This document shows positions 1 to 8,135 of a DNA stretch of 64,000 nt, one piece after another (the first letter of the stretch is position 1; each line of letters starts with the position of its first letter). Origin of the DNA: Sphingomonas sp. (lineage in GTDB: Bacteria > Pseudomonadota > Alphaproteobacteria > Sphingomonadales > Sphingomonadaceae); the NCBI RefSeq assembly GCF_024508665.1, contig NZ_JANINP010000007.1, positions 558,001 to 622,000 of the forward strand. The letters are read 5' to 3'. A model generated the notes under the pieces. That model saw only the letters and a program-made list of their open reading frames with translations, was not told where the DNA came from and did not search any database. The translations under genes and the position numbers were made by a program.

Positions 1-382
1 GGAAATGCTGGCCGGGAGCATAACGCTGCCCCTGCATCGTCTCGCCTTTCGCCGGTGGGATACCGAGTAGATTGGCGATCGAGGTGTCGATCGGCGCGAC
101 ATCGGGGGAATAACGGTCCATGTCGCAGCTTTCGCTGGTGCGGAACCCGTAATCCTCTCGATCGGCCAGCAACGTCGACGGACGGCGATTGCCGTCGATC
201 ATCCTGATCAGCATGTCGCACTGCGCAGGCGTGAGGAAGTTCATGTAGTAATAGGCTTGCGCCGCGCCGACCATCGCCGCCTGGACGTTGGGGTTGGCGT
301 CCAACCGCGCCGCCACTTCGCTACCGACGCGGGCGCGCTCCTTGGATGCGCCGCCCGAGGGATTCTTCTTCCTGCCGAACAT
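1..382 (-). CDS. 2OG-Fe(II) oxygenase, prolyl 4-hydroxylase-like, 5' part
   Basis: Only the first 127 residues are in the window; the gene runs off the left edge. The reading frame begins at the ATG ending at 382. The segment contains AYYYMNFLTPAQCDMLI (about residues 43-59), DYGFRTSESC (about 77-86) and GQRYAPGQHF at the end. Together these match the N-terminal half of bacterial prolyl 4-hydroxylase / Fe(II)- and 2-oxoglutarate-dependent oxygenases, where a Q-x-Y-x-P-G-Q motif precedes the HxD iron-binding motif. The HxD...H residues lie outside the window, so activity cannot be judged. No signal peptide is visible, so a cytoplasmic hydroxylase is expected. It lies downstream of the RcnB gene on the same strand, but a hairpin separates them. 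Confidence 0.75.
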   Translation of the reverse strand, partial: MFGRKKNPSGGASKERARVGSEVAARLDANPNVQAAMVGAAQAYYYMNFLTPAQCDMLIRMIDGNRRPSTLLADREDYGFRTSESCDMDRYSPDVAPIDTSIANLLGIPPAKGETMQGQRYAPGQHF

Positions 383-411
383 GGCGCGGTTTCTTCTCGC
401 CTCGGGCGAAA

Positions 412-444
412 AAGGCAAGGGCCCGGGAATAAATCCCCGAGCCC
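412..444 (-). terminator. Probable intrinsic terminator after the RcnB gene
   Basis: An inverted repeat with 9-nt arms (419-427 and 436-444, one G-T type pair) and an 8-nt loop lies just after the RcnB stop. On the minus strand it is followed about seven bases later by a short T run. It separates RcnB from the downstream oxygenase. Confidence 0.5.
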
Positions 445-466
445 TCGTCCCCACGTGACGATCGTC

Positions 467-1441
467 TTACCAGAAGATGTCGTAAACCGTGTCGACCACT
501 TCGCCCGTGTAGATGTCCACGAGCAAGGCATCGTTGTAATAGCGCACCCAGCGGTACGGCCCGTATACTTCCGGCAGACGGTAGTCGTACGGATCGTCGA
601 TCCAATAGCTCTGATTGAACAGGATCGAGTCGAGGATTACGCCGACCGAGAAGCGGCGATAGCCGTAGCTCCAGCCATAAGGCGCGTAGTAGCGCGGCAG
701 GCGATAGGCATTGCGATTATACGAGCGGTAGCGTTGCCAGTCGTAACGCGTGTTTCCGCGCCAGCCGCGATTCCAGGTGCCGCCGCGATCGCGATCATTG
801 TCGCGCCAGCGGCTGTCGCCGCCACGCCAGTTATTGCCGTTCCAGTTGCGGTTGTCGCCACGATTGCCCTGCCAGTTGCGGTCGGGGCGGTTGTCCCCAT
901 CGCGCCAGTTGCGATCGCGATTGTCGTTGCCGTCGCGCCCGCGCCAGCCACGATTATCGTCATTGCCACCGCGGTTACGCCAATCGCGATTGCCGTCGCG
1001 CTGCCCGTTGAGCTGAGGTGCCGGAGCAGGGACGGGGACCGCAGTCGCACCGTCGCCGCGATTGCCGCGGAAACCGCGCCAGCCGCCATTGTCGCCGCCG
1101 CGCCAATTGCGCTCGCCGCCGGCGTTCGGCACGGTCGCCCCGCCATTGCCACCGCGCCAGCCGCCGTTGTTGGCGCCGCCGTTGTTGCCGTTCCAGCGCG
1201 GCGCGGGGGCGGGCGCAGGAGCGGGAGCCGGGCTCGGCGCGGGCGAGGCATTGCCGCCATTGCCACGCCAGCCGCCATTGCCGCCGTTATTGCCACGCCA
1301 GCCGCCGCGATCTCCGCGCTGACCCGAATTCGCGTTCTGGTCGCCGCCACGGCCGCGCCAGTTGTCGCGATCCGCCGCCGAGGCGATCGCGGGCGTCATC
1401 GACACCGCCGCCATCAGCGCGAAAAGGATAGACTTACGCAT
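467..1441 (-). CDS. RcnB-family periplasmic protein with long WRG/NGG repeat region
   Basis: 324 residues. Residues 1-22 form a signal peptide ending ...AIASA. Residues about 25-210 are low complexity, built on repeated WRG, NGG, RDG and NWR units with one Ala-Pro stretch. The C-terminal ~100 residues (YDWQRYRSYNRNAYRLP ... YGPYRWVRYYNDALLVDI) match the RcnB domain, known from a periplasmic protein involved in nickel/cobalt homeostasis in E. coli. The repeat region is far longer than in E. coli RcnB, which is little more than the C-terminal domain. No rcnA efflux gene is adjacent, so a metal role here is inference; sphingomonads carry many such paralogs. The gene has its own upstream gap and a downstream hairpin, so it is probably monocistronic. 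Confidence 0.85.
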   Translation of the reverse strand: MRKSILFALMAAVSMTPAIASAADRDNWRGRGGDQNANSGQRGDRGGWRGNNGGNGGWRGNGGNASPAPSPAPAPAPAPAPRWNGNNGGANNGGWRGGNGGATVPNAGGERNWRGGDNGGWRGFRGNRGDGATAVPVPAPAPQLNGQRDGNRDWRNRGGNDDNRGWRGRDGNDNRDRNWRDGDNRPDRNWQGNRGDNRNWNGNNWRGGDSRWRDNDRDRGGTWNRGWRGNTRYDWQRYRSYNRNAYRLPRYYAPYGWSYGYRRFSVGVILDSILFNQSYWIDDPYDYRLPEVYGPYRWVRYYNDALLVDIYTGEVVDTVYDIFW

Positions 1442-1551
1442 TCGATTTTCTCCACTCGCCGGCGCACGAGCCGACCCTACGATAGCGCTTTTCTAGGCGA
1501 GTCGCGCTGACGGGTTTCTGAATTGGGCTGACAGCCAATTGAAAGGAATCG

Positions 1552-2091
1552 CTAGGGCTGAGGAGTCAGCGCCGGCACCACCCTGGCCGCGTCCTTGGGG
1601 TCGATGCCCGGACGAGGGCCGGTCGCGACGGTGTCGTCGCCGCGCTGGATGCGCCCCGCGCGCTGGATCGCCTCGACTAGCCGGGGATAGACGCCGCAGC
1701 GACAGATATTGGCGATGCTCTGGCGAATCTGCTCCTCCGAGGGACGCGGATTGTTCCGGAGCAGGACCGACGCGGCCATGATTATCCCGGGGATGCAGAA
1801 ACCGCATTGGCTGACATTCTCGGCCAGGAACGCCACCTGGATCGGATGACTGCGGTCATGCGACAGGCCTTCGATCGTGGTGACGACACTGCCTTCGATC
1901 GATCCGATCGGCACCAGGCACGATTTTTTCGCCGCGCCATCGATATCGACGATGCAAGCGCCGCAATGCCCGGTGCCGCAACCATATTTGGTCCCGGTCA
2001 GGTTGGACGCGTCGCGCAACGCCCACAGCAGCGGCGTTGTCGGGTCCATGCGGTATTCGACCGGCTGATTGTTGACGGTGAACTTGGTCAC
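1552..2091 (-). CDS. (2Fe-2S)-binding small subunit of a molybdenum hydroxylase (IorA-like)
   Basis: 179 residues, no signal peptide. Both [2Fe-2S] sites of the xanthine oxidase family small subunit are present: plant-ferredoxin type C38, C43, C46, C58 (GCGTGHCGACIVD) and helical type C96, C99, C130, C132 (QCGFCIPG; ANICRCG). This subunit normally passes electrons from a molybdopterin large subunit that oxidises aldehydes or N-heterocycles; isoquinoline 1-oxidoreductase alpha is the closest named relative I recognise. The last ~25 residues (PGIDPKDAARVVPALTPQP) are a tail beyond the second cluster. No large-subunit gene lies on either side, which is unusual. It is divergent from the dioxygenase gene, across 77 bases. 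Confidence 0.88.
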   Translation of the reverse strand: MTKFTVNNQPVEYRMDPTTPLLWALRDASNLTGTKYGCGTGHCGACIVDIDGAAKKSCLVPIGSIEGSVVTTIEGLSHDRSHPIQVAFLAENVSQCGFCIPGIIMAASVLLRNNPRPSEEQIRQSIANICRCGVYPRLVEAIQRAGRIQRGDDTVATGPRPGIDPKDAARVVPALTPQP

Positions 2092-2168
2092 GCACGAAAT
2101 GTAGGCGGAAACGCGCCGTTTCCGCTAGCGGCATTGTTGGGTGTCGAGGCCGGGGCGATATTCTCTAC

Positions 2169-2969
2169 ATGACCTTACCCACTTTGTTCATTCCGCACGG
2201 CGGCGGCCCCTGCTTCTTCATGGATCCGGATGGCGGCCCGCCGGATCCGATGTGGCAGCCGATGGAGCATTATCTCGCCGGATTGATCGAGAGCCTGCCC
2301 GAACGGCCCCGCGCGATCCTACTGGTATCAGGCCATTGGGAGGAGAATGAGATCACCGTCCATACGGGCGCACGACCCGAGCTGTTATTCGACTATTACG
2401 GCTTTCCCGAACACACCTATCACCTGCGTTGGGATGCGCCTGGCGCACCTGAAGTTGCCCGGCGCGCTGCGTCGCTGTTACGTGGCGCTGGGTTCGCCAC
2501 GCGAGAGGAAAATGCGCGCGGCTGGGATCACGGCGTGTTCATTCCGATGAAGGTCGCGGTGCCGGAGGCGAACATTGCACTCGCGCAGATATCGTTACGC
2601 GCCGATCTCGATCCCGCCGACCACATCGCGATCGGGCGCGCGCTGGCGCCATTACGTGACGAGGGCGTATTGATTGTCGGCTCGGGCATGAGCTTTCATA
2701 ATTTGCGGGTTCGGGGTTCCGCGGCGGTCGCGCCCTCGACCGAATGGGACAGTGCGCTGACCGATGTCGTGACCGATCCTGATCCTGTGCGCCGTGCCGA
2801 ACGCGTCGCCGCCTGGCGGGAATTGCCGCACGCGCAATTCGCCCACCCTCGCGAGGAGCATCTGTTGCCGCTGATGGTGGCGCTGGGGGCGGGCGGAGAT
2901 GGTGCCGCCACGCGCGATCACGCGAGCAACGTGCTCGGTTGGGCGGTGTCGGGCTACCGATTCGGCTGA
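2169..2969 (+). CDS. LigB/DODA-type extradiol ring-cleavage dioxygenase
   Basis: 266 residues, close to the usual 260-270 of the family. The N-terminus TLPTLFIPHGGGP carries the first metal-binding His (H10), and VSGHWEE carries the second (H56). WDHGVFIPM and VGSGMSFHNL are further conserved family segments. These proteins (4,5-DOPA dioxygenase / YgiD type) use a divalent metal to open catechol-like rings between or beside the hydroxyls; the natural substrate here is unknown. It is a soluble cytoplasmic protein with no pathway partner next door. The ATG start is preceded by a 77-base region shared with the divergent iron-sulfur gene. Confidence 0.88.
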   Translation: MTLPTLFIPHGGGPCFFMDPDGGPPDPMWQPMEHYLAGLIESLPERPRAILLVSGHWEENEITVHTGARPELLFDYYGFPEHTYHLRWDAPGAPEVARRAASLLRGAGFATREENARGWDHGVFIPMKVAVPEANIALAQISLRADLDPADHIAIGRALAPLRDEGVLIVGSGMSFHNLRVRGSAAVAPSTEWDSALTDVVTDPDPVRRAERVAAWRELPHAQFAHPREEHLLPLMVALGAGGDGAATRDHASNVLGWAVSGYRFG

Positions 2970-3034
2970 TAACCTTCGCGGTAATACGTATTCGCAGATT
3001 GCCGCGACCGCTAAGCTGCGCCATCAAGGCATTC

Positions 3035-3046
3035 GAAACCGGTTCC
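3035..3046. promoter_or_regulatory. LacI-family-like operator upstream of the sugar permease
   Basis: GAAACCGGTTCC is a near-perfect palindrome centred on CCGG, 32 bases before the permease start codon. AACCGGTT cores are typical of LacI/GalR-family operators controlling sugar genes. No LacI-family regulator lies in the window. This is inference from sequence and position. Confidence 0.4.
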
Positions 3047-3077
3047 AATTCGGTGACCCCAGCGGAGAGTGCTTTCA

Positions 3078-4385
3078 ATGGCAATAAATACGGGCGCCGC
3101 GGCGGCAAACCCGGGCGGGACGGGCGATACGCATCAGGGGATCAACGCCCCCGGCCTGCAGGTGTTCGTCTTCGCCTTGTTCTTCATCTTCGGCGGCATC
3201 ACCAGCCTGAACGATGTCATCATCCCGAAGCTGAAGGAGCTGTTCACGCTCAACTACACGCAGGCGATGCTCGTGCAGTTCTGCTTCTTCACGGCCTATG
3301 CCTTGATCGGCATTCCGGGCGCGATGCTGGTCAAGCGCATCGGCTATATGCGCGGCGCGGCAGCCGGCTTGCTGACCATGATGGTGGGCTGCCTGTTGTT
3401 CATCCCGGCGTCCAACACCGCCACTTATGGCCTGTTCCTGTTCGCCTTGTTCATTCTCGCGACCGGCGTCGTGCTCGTCCAGATCGTCGCGAACCCGCTG
3501 ATCACGTTGCTCGGCAAGCCGGAAACGGCGTCGAGCCGACTCACTTTCGCTCAGGCGTTCAATTCGTTCGGGACGACGATCTTTCCGATCGTCGGCGCGA
3601 TCCTGATCCTCGGAAGCCTGACCAAGGTCAGCGCGGCAGACCTATCCGGTCCCGCGCTCGACGCGTATCGTACCGCTGAAAGCCAGGCGATCGTCCACGG
3701 CTACCTCGGGCTGGCGGTCGCATTGGCGATCGTTGCGGCGGTCGTGTGGATGTTCCGCGACAAGCTGAAGGGCGAGGCGCATCAGGCGGGCGCCGGATTT
3801 GCCGGGGTCGATCTGCTCGGGCGCCCGCGTTTCGCGTTCGGAGCGTTGTGCATCTTCCTCTATGTTGGGGCAGAGGTTTCGATTGGCTCGCTGATCGTTA
3901 ACTACCTGAAGCAATCCAGCGTGATGGGCTTGTCCACCGAATCAGCGGGCAAGCTGATCTTCGTCTATTGGTTCTGTGCCATGATTGGCCGCTTCATCGG
4001 CGCGGCGGTGTTGCGGTTCGTCAACCCGGGCAAAGTCCTGGCGGGCGTGGCGGTGGGCGCGATCGTTCTGATCCTCGTATCGACGCACACGACCGGCACG
4101 ACGTCGGGCTACAGCTTGTTGCTGATCGGCCTGATGAACTCCATTATGTTCCCGACGATCTTCACGCTCGCTTGCGAAAAGCTGGGCGCTCGTGCGGCCG
4201 ACGGTTCGGGGATCATCAACGTCGCCATCTTCGGTGGCGCGGTCCTGCCGGTCGCGACCGGTTTTCTCGCCGACACGACCGGCAGCCTCGCGCTGGCGCT
4301 GATCCTTCCGGCGGCATGCTATGCGGTTATCACGGCGTTCGGCATTTATGCGCGTAACCCCGCGCAGGATTATGCTGACGCTTGA
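3078..4385 (+). CDS. FucP-family sugar MFS transporter
   Basis: 435 residues from the ATG at 3078, preferred over the in-frame GTG at 3069 because GGAG at 3064-3067 sits at good spacing from it. About 12 membrane segments are visible. FFIFGGITSLNDVIIPKL, the GxLVKRIGYMRG loop, LVQIVANPLITLLG and RLTFAQAFNSFGT are hallmarks of the fucose/glucose/galactose permease branch (FucP, GluP), which are H+-sugar symporters of the inner membrane. The exact sugar is not readable. A ROK-family kinase 2.8 kb downstream could phosphorylate the imported sugar, although the two are not in one operon. Confidence 0.9.
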   Translation: MAINTGAAAANPGGTGDTHQGINAPGLQVFVFALFFIFGGITSLNDVIIPKLKELFTLNYTQAMLVQFCFFTAYALIGIPGAMLVKRIGYMRGAAAGLLTMMVGCLLFIPASNTATYGLFLFALFILATGVVLVQIVANPLITLLGKPETASSRLTFAQAFNSFGTTIFPIVGAILILGSLTKVSAADLSGPALDAYRTAESQAIVHGYLGLAVALAIVAAVVWMFRDKLKGEAHQAGAGFAGVDLLGRPRFAFGALCIFLYVGAEVSIGSLIVNYLKQSSVMGLSTESAGKLIFVYWFCAMIGRFIGAAVLRFVNPGKVLAGVAVGAIVLILVSTHTTGTTSGYSLLLIGLMNSIMFPTIFTLACEKLGARAADGSGIINVAIFGGAVLPVATGFLADTTGSLALALILPAACYAVITAFGIYARNPAQDYADA

Positions 4386-4442
4386 TCACGCCTAACGTGC
4401 CTTGGCGAGGGGCACGGGACGGCAAACAGGAAAGGGCGGGCG

Positions 4443-4817
4443 ATGCGAACGGGATTGTTCATGGCGATCGCGATGTCGGTGATCGCGCCCTTGGCCAGCG
4501 CCGCGCCTGCCGACATTCCGCTGGTCAGTGCGAACAGCGGCAAGGTGACGACGCTGCGCCGCGGCCAACCCGCCAGGGTCGACCTGCAGACCAATGCCAG
4601 CACGGGCTATATGTGGAAGGTCGACGCCGATCGCGGGATCAGCGTCACGCTGGTCGCGACGGTCCCTACGCGGCCCGCTATGGTCGGCGCACCATCGGTC
4701 GCGACGTATCGCATCGTCGGCGCTAGGCGGGGCACGTACCGGATCGTGTTTCGGTATTTGCGACCTTGGGAAGGAAGAGCGGTCCGGACGGTCAGGTACA
4801 CCGTCCGGATCGTCTGA
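4443..4817 (+). CDS. Secreted chagasin-type (I42) cysteine-protease inhibitor
   Basis: 124 residues. Residues 1-21 are a signal peptide ending PLASAAPA. The mature part has the three inhibitory-loop signatures of the chagasin fold in order: NASTGYMW (N-x-x-T-G-Y-x-W, loop BC), GAPSVATYRI (loop DE) and RPWEGR (R-P-W-E, loop FG). Chagasin-family proteins tightly block papain-like cysteine proteases. The N-terminus predicts periplasmic location. GGAAAGGGCGGGCG upstream supplies a ribosome site. No papain-like protease gene is visible nearby, so the target is unknown; it could be a host enzyme or a protease met in the environment. Confidence 0.85.
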   Translation: MRTGLFMAIAMSVIAPLASAAPADIPLVSANSGKVTTLRRGQPARVDLQTNASTGYMWKVDADRGISVTLVATVPTRPAMVGAPSVATYRIVGARRGTYRIVFRYLRPWEGRAVRTVRYTVRIV

Positions 4818-4835
4818 CCCCTTATCCGCTAATGT

Positions 4836-5030
4836 TCAGGCCGGCTTGGCGCCCGGTGTGCCGCATTTCACGAAGTGGCCTTTGGCGTTACGGCATTTCT
4901 TTCCGGTGACGGCGGGCTTGGGCTTTGGACAAGCAATAAAGTGCCCCTTGGCGTCACGGCAACGGTTGGCGGCGATCGATGGCGTCGCGACCATCGCGAC
5001 GGCGGCAAGCGCGAAAGCGATCCGTAGCAT
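4836..5030 (-). CDS. Small secreted protein with two C-x8-C repeats
   Basis: 64 residues. Residues 1-20 form a signal peptide (MLRIAFALAAVAMVATPSIA). The mature ~44 residues hold two copies of one unit, CRDAKGHFIAC and CRNAKGHFVKC, each followed by a Pro/Lys-rich linker. Each copy has cysteines ten positions apart, suggesting one disulfide loop per repeat. I do not recognise a characterised family. It converges with the inhibitor gene, leaving only 18 bases between the stops. Confidence 0.75.
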   Translation of the reverse strand: MLRIAFALAAVAMVATPSIAANRCRDAKGHFIACPKPKPAVTGKKCRNAKGHFVKCGTPGAKPA

Positions 5031-5140
5031 AAACGACTCTCCTGCCCCTGAGTGGGATGTCGAGACTGCGCTCGATGCCGACCGTTCGCAAGCTTGCCTT
5101 TCTCCGCTGTCGCCAGCGGAGCGATACGACGGGTCAAGCC

Positions 5141-6325
5141 CTAGAATGCCGCGATACCGGTGATCGCCCGGCCCAGGATCAACGCATGGACGTCATGCGC
5201 CCCTTCATAGGTGTTGACCGTCTCCAGGTTCATCAGGTGGCGCATCACCTGATATTCGCCCGAAATGCCGTTGCCGCCATGCATGTCGCGGCTCATCCGC
5301 GCGATATCGAGCGCCTTGCCGACATTGTTGCGCTTGACGATCGAGATCATCTCCGGCGCGAACCGACCCTCGTCCATCAGGCGACCGACGCGCAAAGATG
5401 CCTGCAGCCCGAGCGCGATCTCGGTCTCCATGTCGGCGAGCTTCTTCTGGAAGAGCTGGTTGGCGGCGAGCGGCTTGTCGAACTGCTTGCGGTCGAGCCC
5501 ATATTGCCGTGCCGCGTGCATGCAGAATTCGGCCGCGCCCAGCGATCCCCAGCTTATCCCGTAGCGTGCGCGGTTGAGACAGCCGAACGGCCCTTTCAGT
5601 CCCTGCACCTCCGGCAGCAGCGCATCCTCGTCGACCTCGACCTCGTCCATCATCACCATCCCGGTGATCGACGCGCGCAAGCTCAATTTGCCTTCGATCT
5701 TGGGCGCGCTGAGGCCTTTCATGCCCTTTTCGAGCACGAAGCCGCGAATGCCCCCGCCATGCGCATCGGACTTGGCCCAGATCACGAACACGTCGGCGAT
5801 CGGCGCGTTGGAGATCCACGTCTTGGCGCCCGACAGCGAATAGCCATTGGCGGTCTTGGTCGCACGCGTGGTCATGCCGCCGGGATCGGAGCCGGCATCG
5901 GGCTCGGTCAGGCCGAAACAGCCGATCCACTCGCCGCTGGCGAGCTTGGGCAGATATTTATGCTTCTGTTCCTCCGAGCCGTAAGCATAGATCGGGTACA
6001 TGACCAGGCTCGACTGGACCGACATCATCGACCGGTAGCCGGAGTCGATCCGCTCGACCTCGCGCGCGACCAGCCCATAGGACACGTAATTCGCGCCGAC
6101 GCCGCCATATTCTTCCGGGATCGTCGGCCCGAGCAGGCCCAGCGCGCCCATCTCGCGGAAGATCTCCGGATCGGTCGTTTCGTTGGCGAACGCGTCGATG
6201 ATGCGCGGTGCGAGCTTGTCCTGGGCATAAGCGCGCGCGGTGTCGCGGATCATCCGCTCATCCTCGCTCAACTGATCGTCGAGCAGGAATGGGTCCGCCC
6301 AGTCGAAATGCGCCATGCCAGCCAT
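5141..6325 (-). CDS. gcdH: Glutaryl-CoA dehydrogenase (acyl-CoA dehydrogenase family)
   Basis: 394 residues from the ATG ending at 6325, chosen over the upstream in-frame ATG because AAGGAG lies just before it. The N-terminus [19 protein letters not shown], the flavin-binding stretch [20 protein letters not shown] and the C-terminal catalytic region [19 protein letters not shown] are characteristic of glutaryl-CoA dehydrogenase. The Glu of TYEG is the expected catalytic base. The enzyme uses FAD to oxidise and decarboxylate glutaryl-CoA to crotonyl-CoA in lysine, tryptophan and aromatic-acid breakdown, passing electrons to ETF. The next gene upstream is divergent, with 60 bases between starts. 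Confidence 0.92.
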   Translation of the reverse strand: MAGMAHFDWADPFLLDDQLSEDERMIRDTARAYAQDKLAPRIIDAFANETTDPEIFREMGALGLLGPTIPEEYGGVGANYVSYGLVAREVERIDSGYRSMMSVQSSLVMYPIYAYGSEEQKHKYLPKLASGEWIGCFGLTEPDAGSDPGGMTTRATKTANGYSLSGAKTWISNAPIADVFVIWAKSDAHGGGIRGFVLEKGMKGLSAPKIEGKLSLRASITGMVMMDEVEVDEDALLPEVQGLKGPFGCLNRARYGISWGSLGAAEFCMHAARQYGLDRKQFDKPLAANQLFQKKLADMETEIALGLQASLRVGRLMDEGRFAPEMISIVKRNNVGKALDIARMSRDMHGGNGISGEYQVMRHLMNLETVNTYEGAHDVHALILGRAITGIAAF

Positions 6326-6385
6326 GATAATCTCCTTGTTGCCGTCCGCATTGTCCCGCCCGGCGGCTTGAGGCAAGGGGGTGGC

Positions 6386-7198
6386 ATGAGCTTTCGTCCC
6401 CGCCGCAGCGCGCTGTTCCTGCCCGCGAGCAATCCGCGCGCGATCGAAAAGGCGAGGGGACTCGCCGCCGACGTCGTGATCCTCGACCTCGAGGATGCCG
6501 TTGCTCCCGACGCGAAAATAACAGCGCGCGCGGCTGCGATAGCGGCGGCCGATCAGGGGTTCGGGACGCGCGAAACGGTTATCCGGGTGAACGGCGGCGA
6601 TACCGAATGGGGAGCCGCGGACCTGGCGGCAGTGCGGGATAGCGGGGCGATCGCATTGGTGCCCAAGATTCGCAATGCGGATGACGTCAGGACATGCCGC
6701 GATCGTCTCGGTTGCGGCACGCCGCTCTGGGTGATGATCGAGACGTGCGAAGCGCTCGGCCGATTGCAGGATATCGCCGAGGCCGACGTACAGGGATTCG
6801 TTCTTGGCGTGAACGATCTCGCGCTGGAGCTGGGTGCGCGGCCGGGTACGGATCGCGCCTGGCTGGCGCCGGTTCAGGCGATCGTGCTGGCGGCGGCGCG
6901 GTCACGTGGGGTGGTCGCACTCGACGGCGTCTGCAACGACTTTTCGGACGATGTACGGCTTGAGGCCGAATGCACGGCGGCGGCGGCTATGGGATATGAC
7001 GGCAAGTCGCTGATCCATCCCCGCCAGGTCGATATCTGCAACGCGGCATTCGGTCCCGATGCCGCGGCGATCGAATGGGCGACCCGCGTGCGCGACGCAT
7101 TCGCCAGTAGCGATGGTGGAGTGATCCAGGTCGACGGCAAGATGGTGGAAGCGCTTCACCTCGTTCAGGCGGAGCGGATTTTGGGGATGGTGTCGTGA
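6386..7198 (+). CDS. HpcH/HpaI aldolase / CitE-like lyase (malyl-CoA lyase type)
   Basis: 270 residues. [57 protein letters not shown] and [18 protein letters not shown] follow the citrate lyase beta-subunit / malyl-CoA lyase family in order, including the metal-binding E (MIET) and D. These enzymes cleave or form the C-C bond of beta-hydroxyacyl-CoA thioesters. No citrate lyase alpha or gamma gene is present, so a stand-alone CoA-ester lyase is more likely than citrate lyase. A much longer frame is open upstream, but it is antisense to gcdH; the ATG at 6386 is the first that starts the family homology. The stop overlaps the next start (GTGA), indicating translational coupling. Confidence 0.87.
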   Translation: MSFRPRRSALFLPASNPRAIEKARGLAADVVILDLEDAVAPDAKITARAAAIAAADQGFGTRETVIRVNGGDTEWGAADLAAVRDSGAIALVPKIRNADDVRTCRDRLGCGTPLWVMIETCEALGRLQDIAEADVQGFVLGVNDLALELGARPGTDRAWLAPVQAIVLAAARSRGVVALDGVCNDFSDDVRLEAECTAAAAMGYDGKSLIHPRQVDICNAAFGPDAAAIEWATRVRDAFASSDGGVIQVDGKMVEALHLVQAERILGMVS

Positions 7199-8076
7199 GG
7201 ATAGCAGGCGTCGAGCTCGGCGGGACCAAGTGCGTGTGCGTGCTGTCGCAGGATGGCGCGACCATCGTCGAGGCGCAACGGGTCGACACGACCGATCCCG
7301 AAACGACCATGTCGGCGATCGAGCAGGCGCTCGATCAGTGGCGCGGGTTCGACGCGATCGGTATTGCCAGCTTCGGGCCGATTGGAATCGATACCGGCGC
7401 CGCGACTTATGGCCACATCACTGCGACTACAAAGCCGGGCTGGGCTAATACCGATGTCGCGGGGCGATTGCGGCGCCGATACGGAGTCCCGACCGCATTC
7501 CACACCGATGTGGTCGGCGCCGGCTTGGCCGAGGGGCAATGGGGTGCGGCCAAAGGGCTGCACGACCACGCTTATATCACCATCGGCACCGGCGTCGGTG
7601 TTGGCCTGATCAGCCAGGACAAGCCGGTGGTCGGGCTGACTCACCAGGAACTCGGGCATGTGCGTCCGGTGCGGATGGCGGGCGATGATTGGCCTGGCAT
7701 CTGCTCCTTCCACGGAGATTGCGTCGAGGGATTGGCCTCGGGTCCGGCGATCAAGGCACGCGCGGGAGTCGCCGCCAACGAGATTGCCGAGCATTCGCCG
7801 ATCTGGCCCCAGATCGCGCATCCAGTGGCGCAACTCTGCCATACGCTGGTGTTGACCGGCATTCCGCGGCGGATCGTCTTTGGCGGCGGCGTGGCGCTGG
7901 GCGTGCCCTGGCTGCTGCCGATGGTACGTCGGATGCTCGATGAAAGCCTGGGCAGCTACGGCGACCGCTCGCTGCTCGGCGATCTCGATGCCTATATCGT
8001 CCCGGCTGCGCTGGGTGCCGAAGCTGGGCCGCTCGGCGCGATCCTGCTGGGGCAGCACGCGTTCGCCGCGAAATAA
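7195..8076 (+). CDS. ROK-family sugar kinase (fructokinase-like)
   Basis: 293 residues starting with GTG, overlapping the lyase stop by four bases. IAGVELGGTKCVCVL is the ATP-phosphate loop of ROK kinases, and FGPIGID and TIGTGVGVGLI follow. The segment from LTHQELGHVRPVR through GICSFHGDCVEGLASGPAI contains the ROK zinc site (GH...CxFHGxC) and signature. There is no helix-turn-helix N-terminus, so this is a kinase rather than a repressor. Fructose or a related hexose is the likely substrate, by similarity to bacterial ROK fructokinases; inference. The FucP-type permease upstream is a plausible source of substrate. Confidence 0.88.
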   Translation: MRIAGVELGGTKCVCVLSQDGATIVEAQRVDTTDPETTMSAIEQALDQWRGFDAIGIASFGPIGIDTGAATYGHITATTKPGWANTDVAGRLRRRYGVPTAFHTDVVGAGLAEGQWGAAKGLHDHAYITIGTGVGVGLISQDKPVVGLTHQELGHVRPVRMAGDDWPGICSFHGDCVEGLASGPAIKARAGVAANEIAEHSPIWPQIAHPVAQLCHTLVLTGIPRRIVFGGGVALGVPWLLPMVRRMLDESLGSYGDRSLLGDLDAYIVPAALGAEAGPLGAILLGQHAFAAK

Positions 8077-8135
8077 GATCGTTTACGGCGCCTTAACCCC
8101 GTTCGCTTACGTCTCCGCAATGACCTTGGGGCGTC

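Noticed and set aside
700..1350. Short tandem nucleotide repeats, considered as CRISPR or minisatellite
   Set aside because: They are codon-level repeats of WRG/NGG inside a signal-peptide-bearing gene; spacing is irregular and no unique spacers exist.
257..1510. 417-codon plus-strand open frame
   Set aside because: Antisense to the RcnB repeat region; its Ala/Val-rich low complexity is the reverse reading of WRG/NGG codons.
5057..6385. Long plus-strand frame continuous with the CitE-like lyase
   Set aside because: Antisense of gcdH; family homology starts only at the ATG at 6386.
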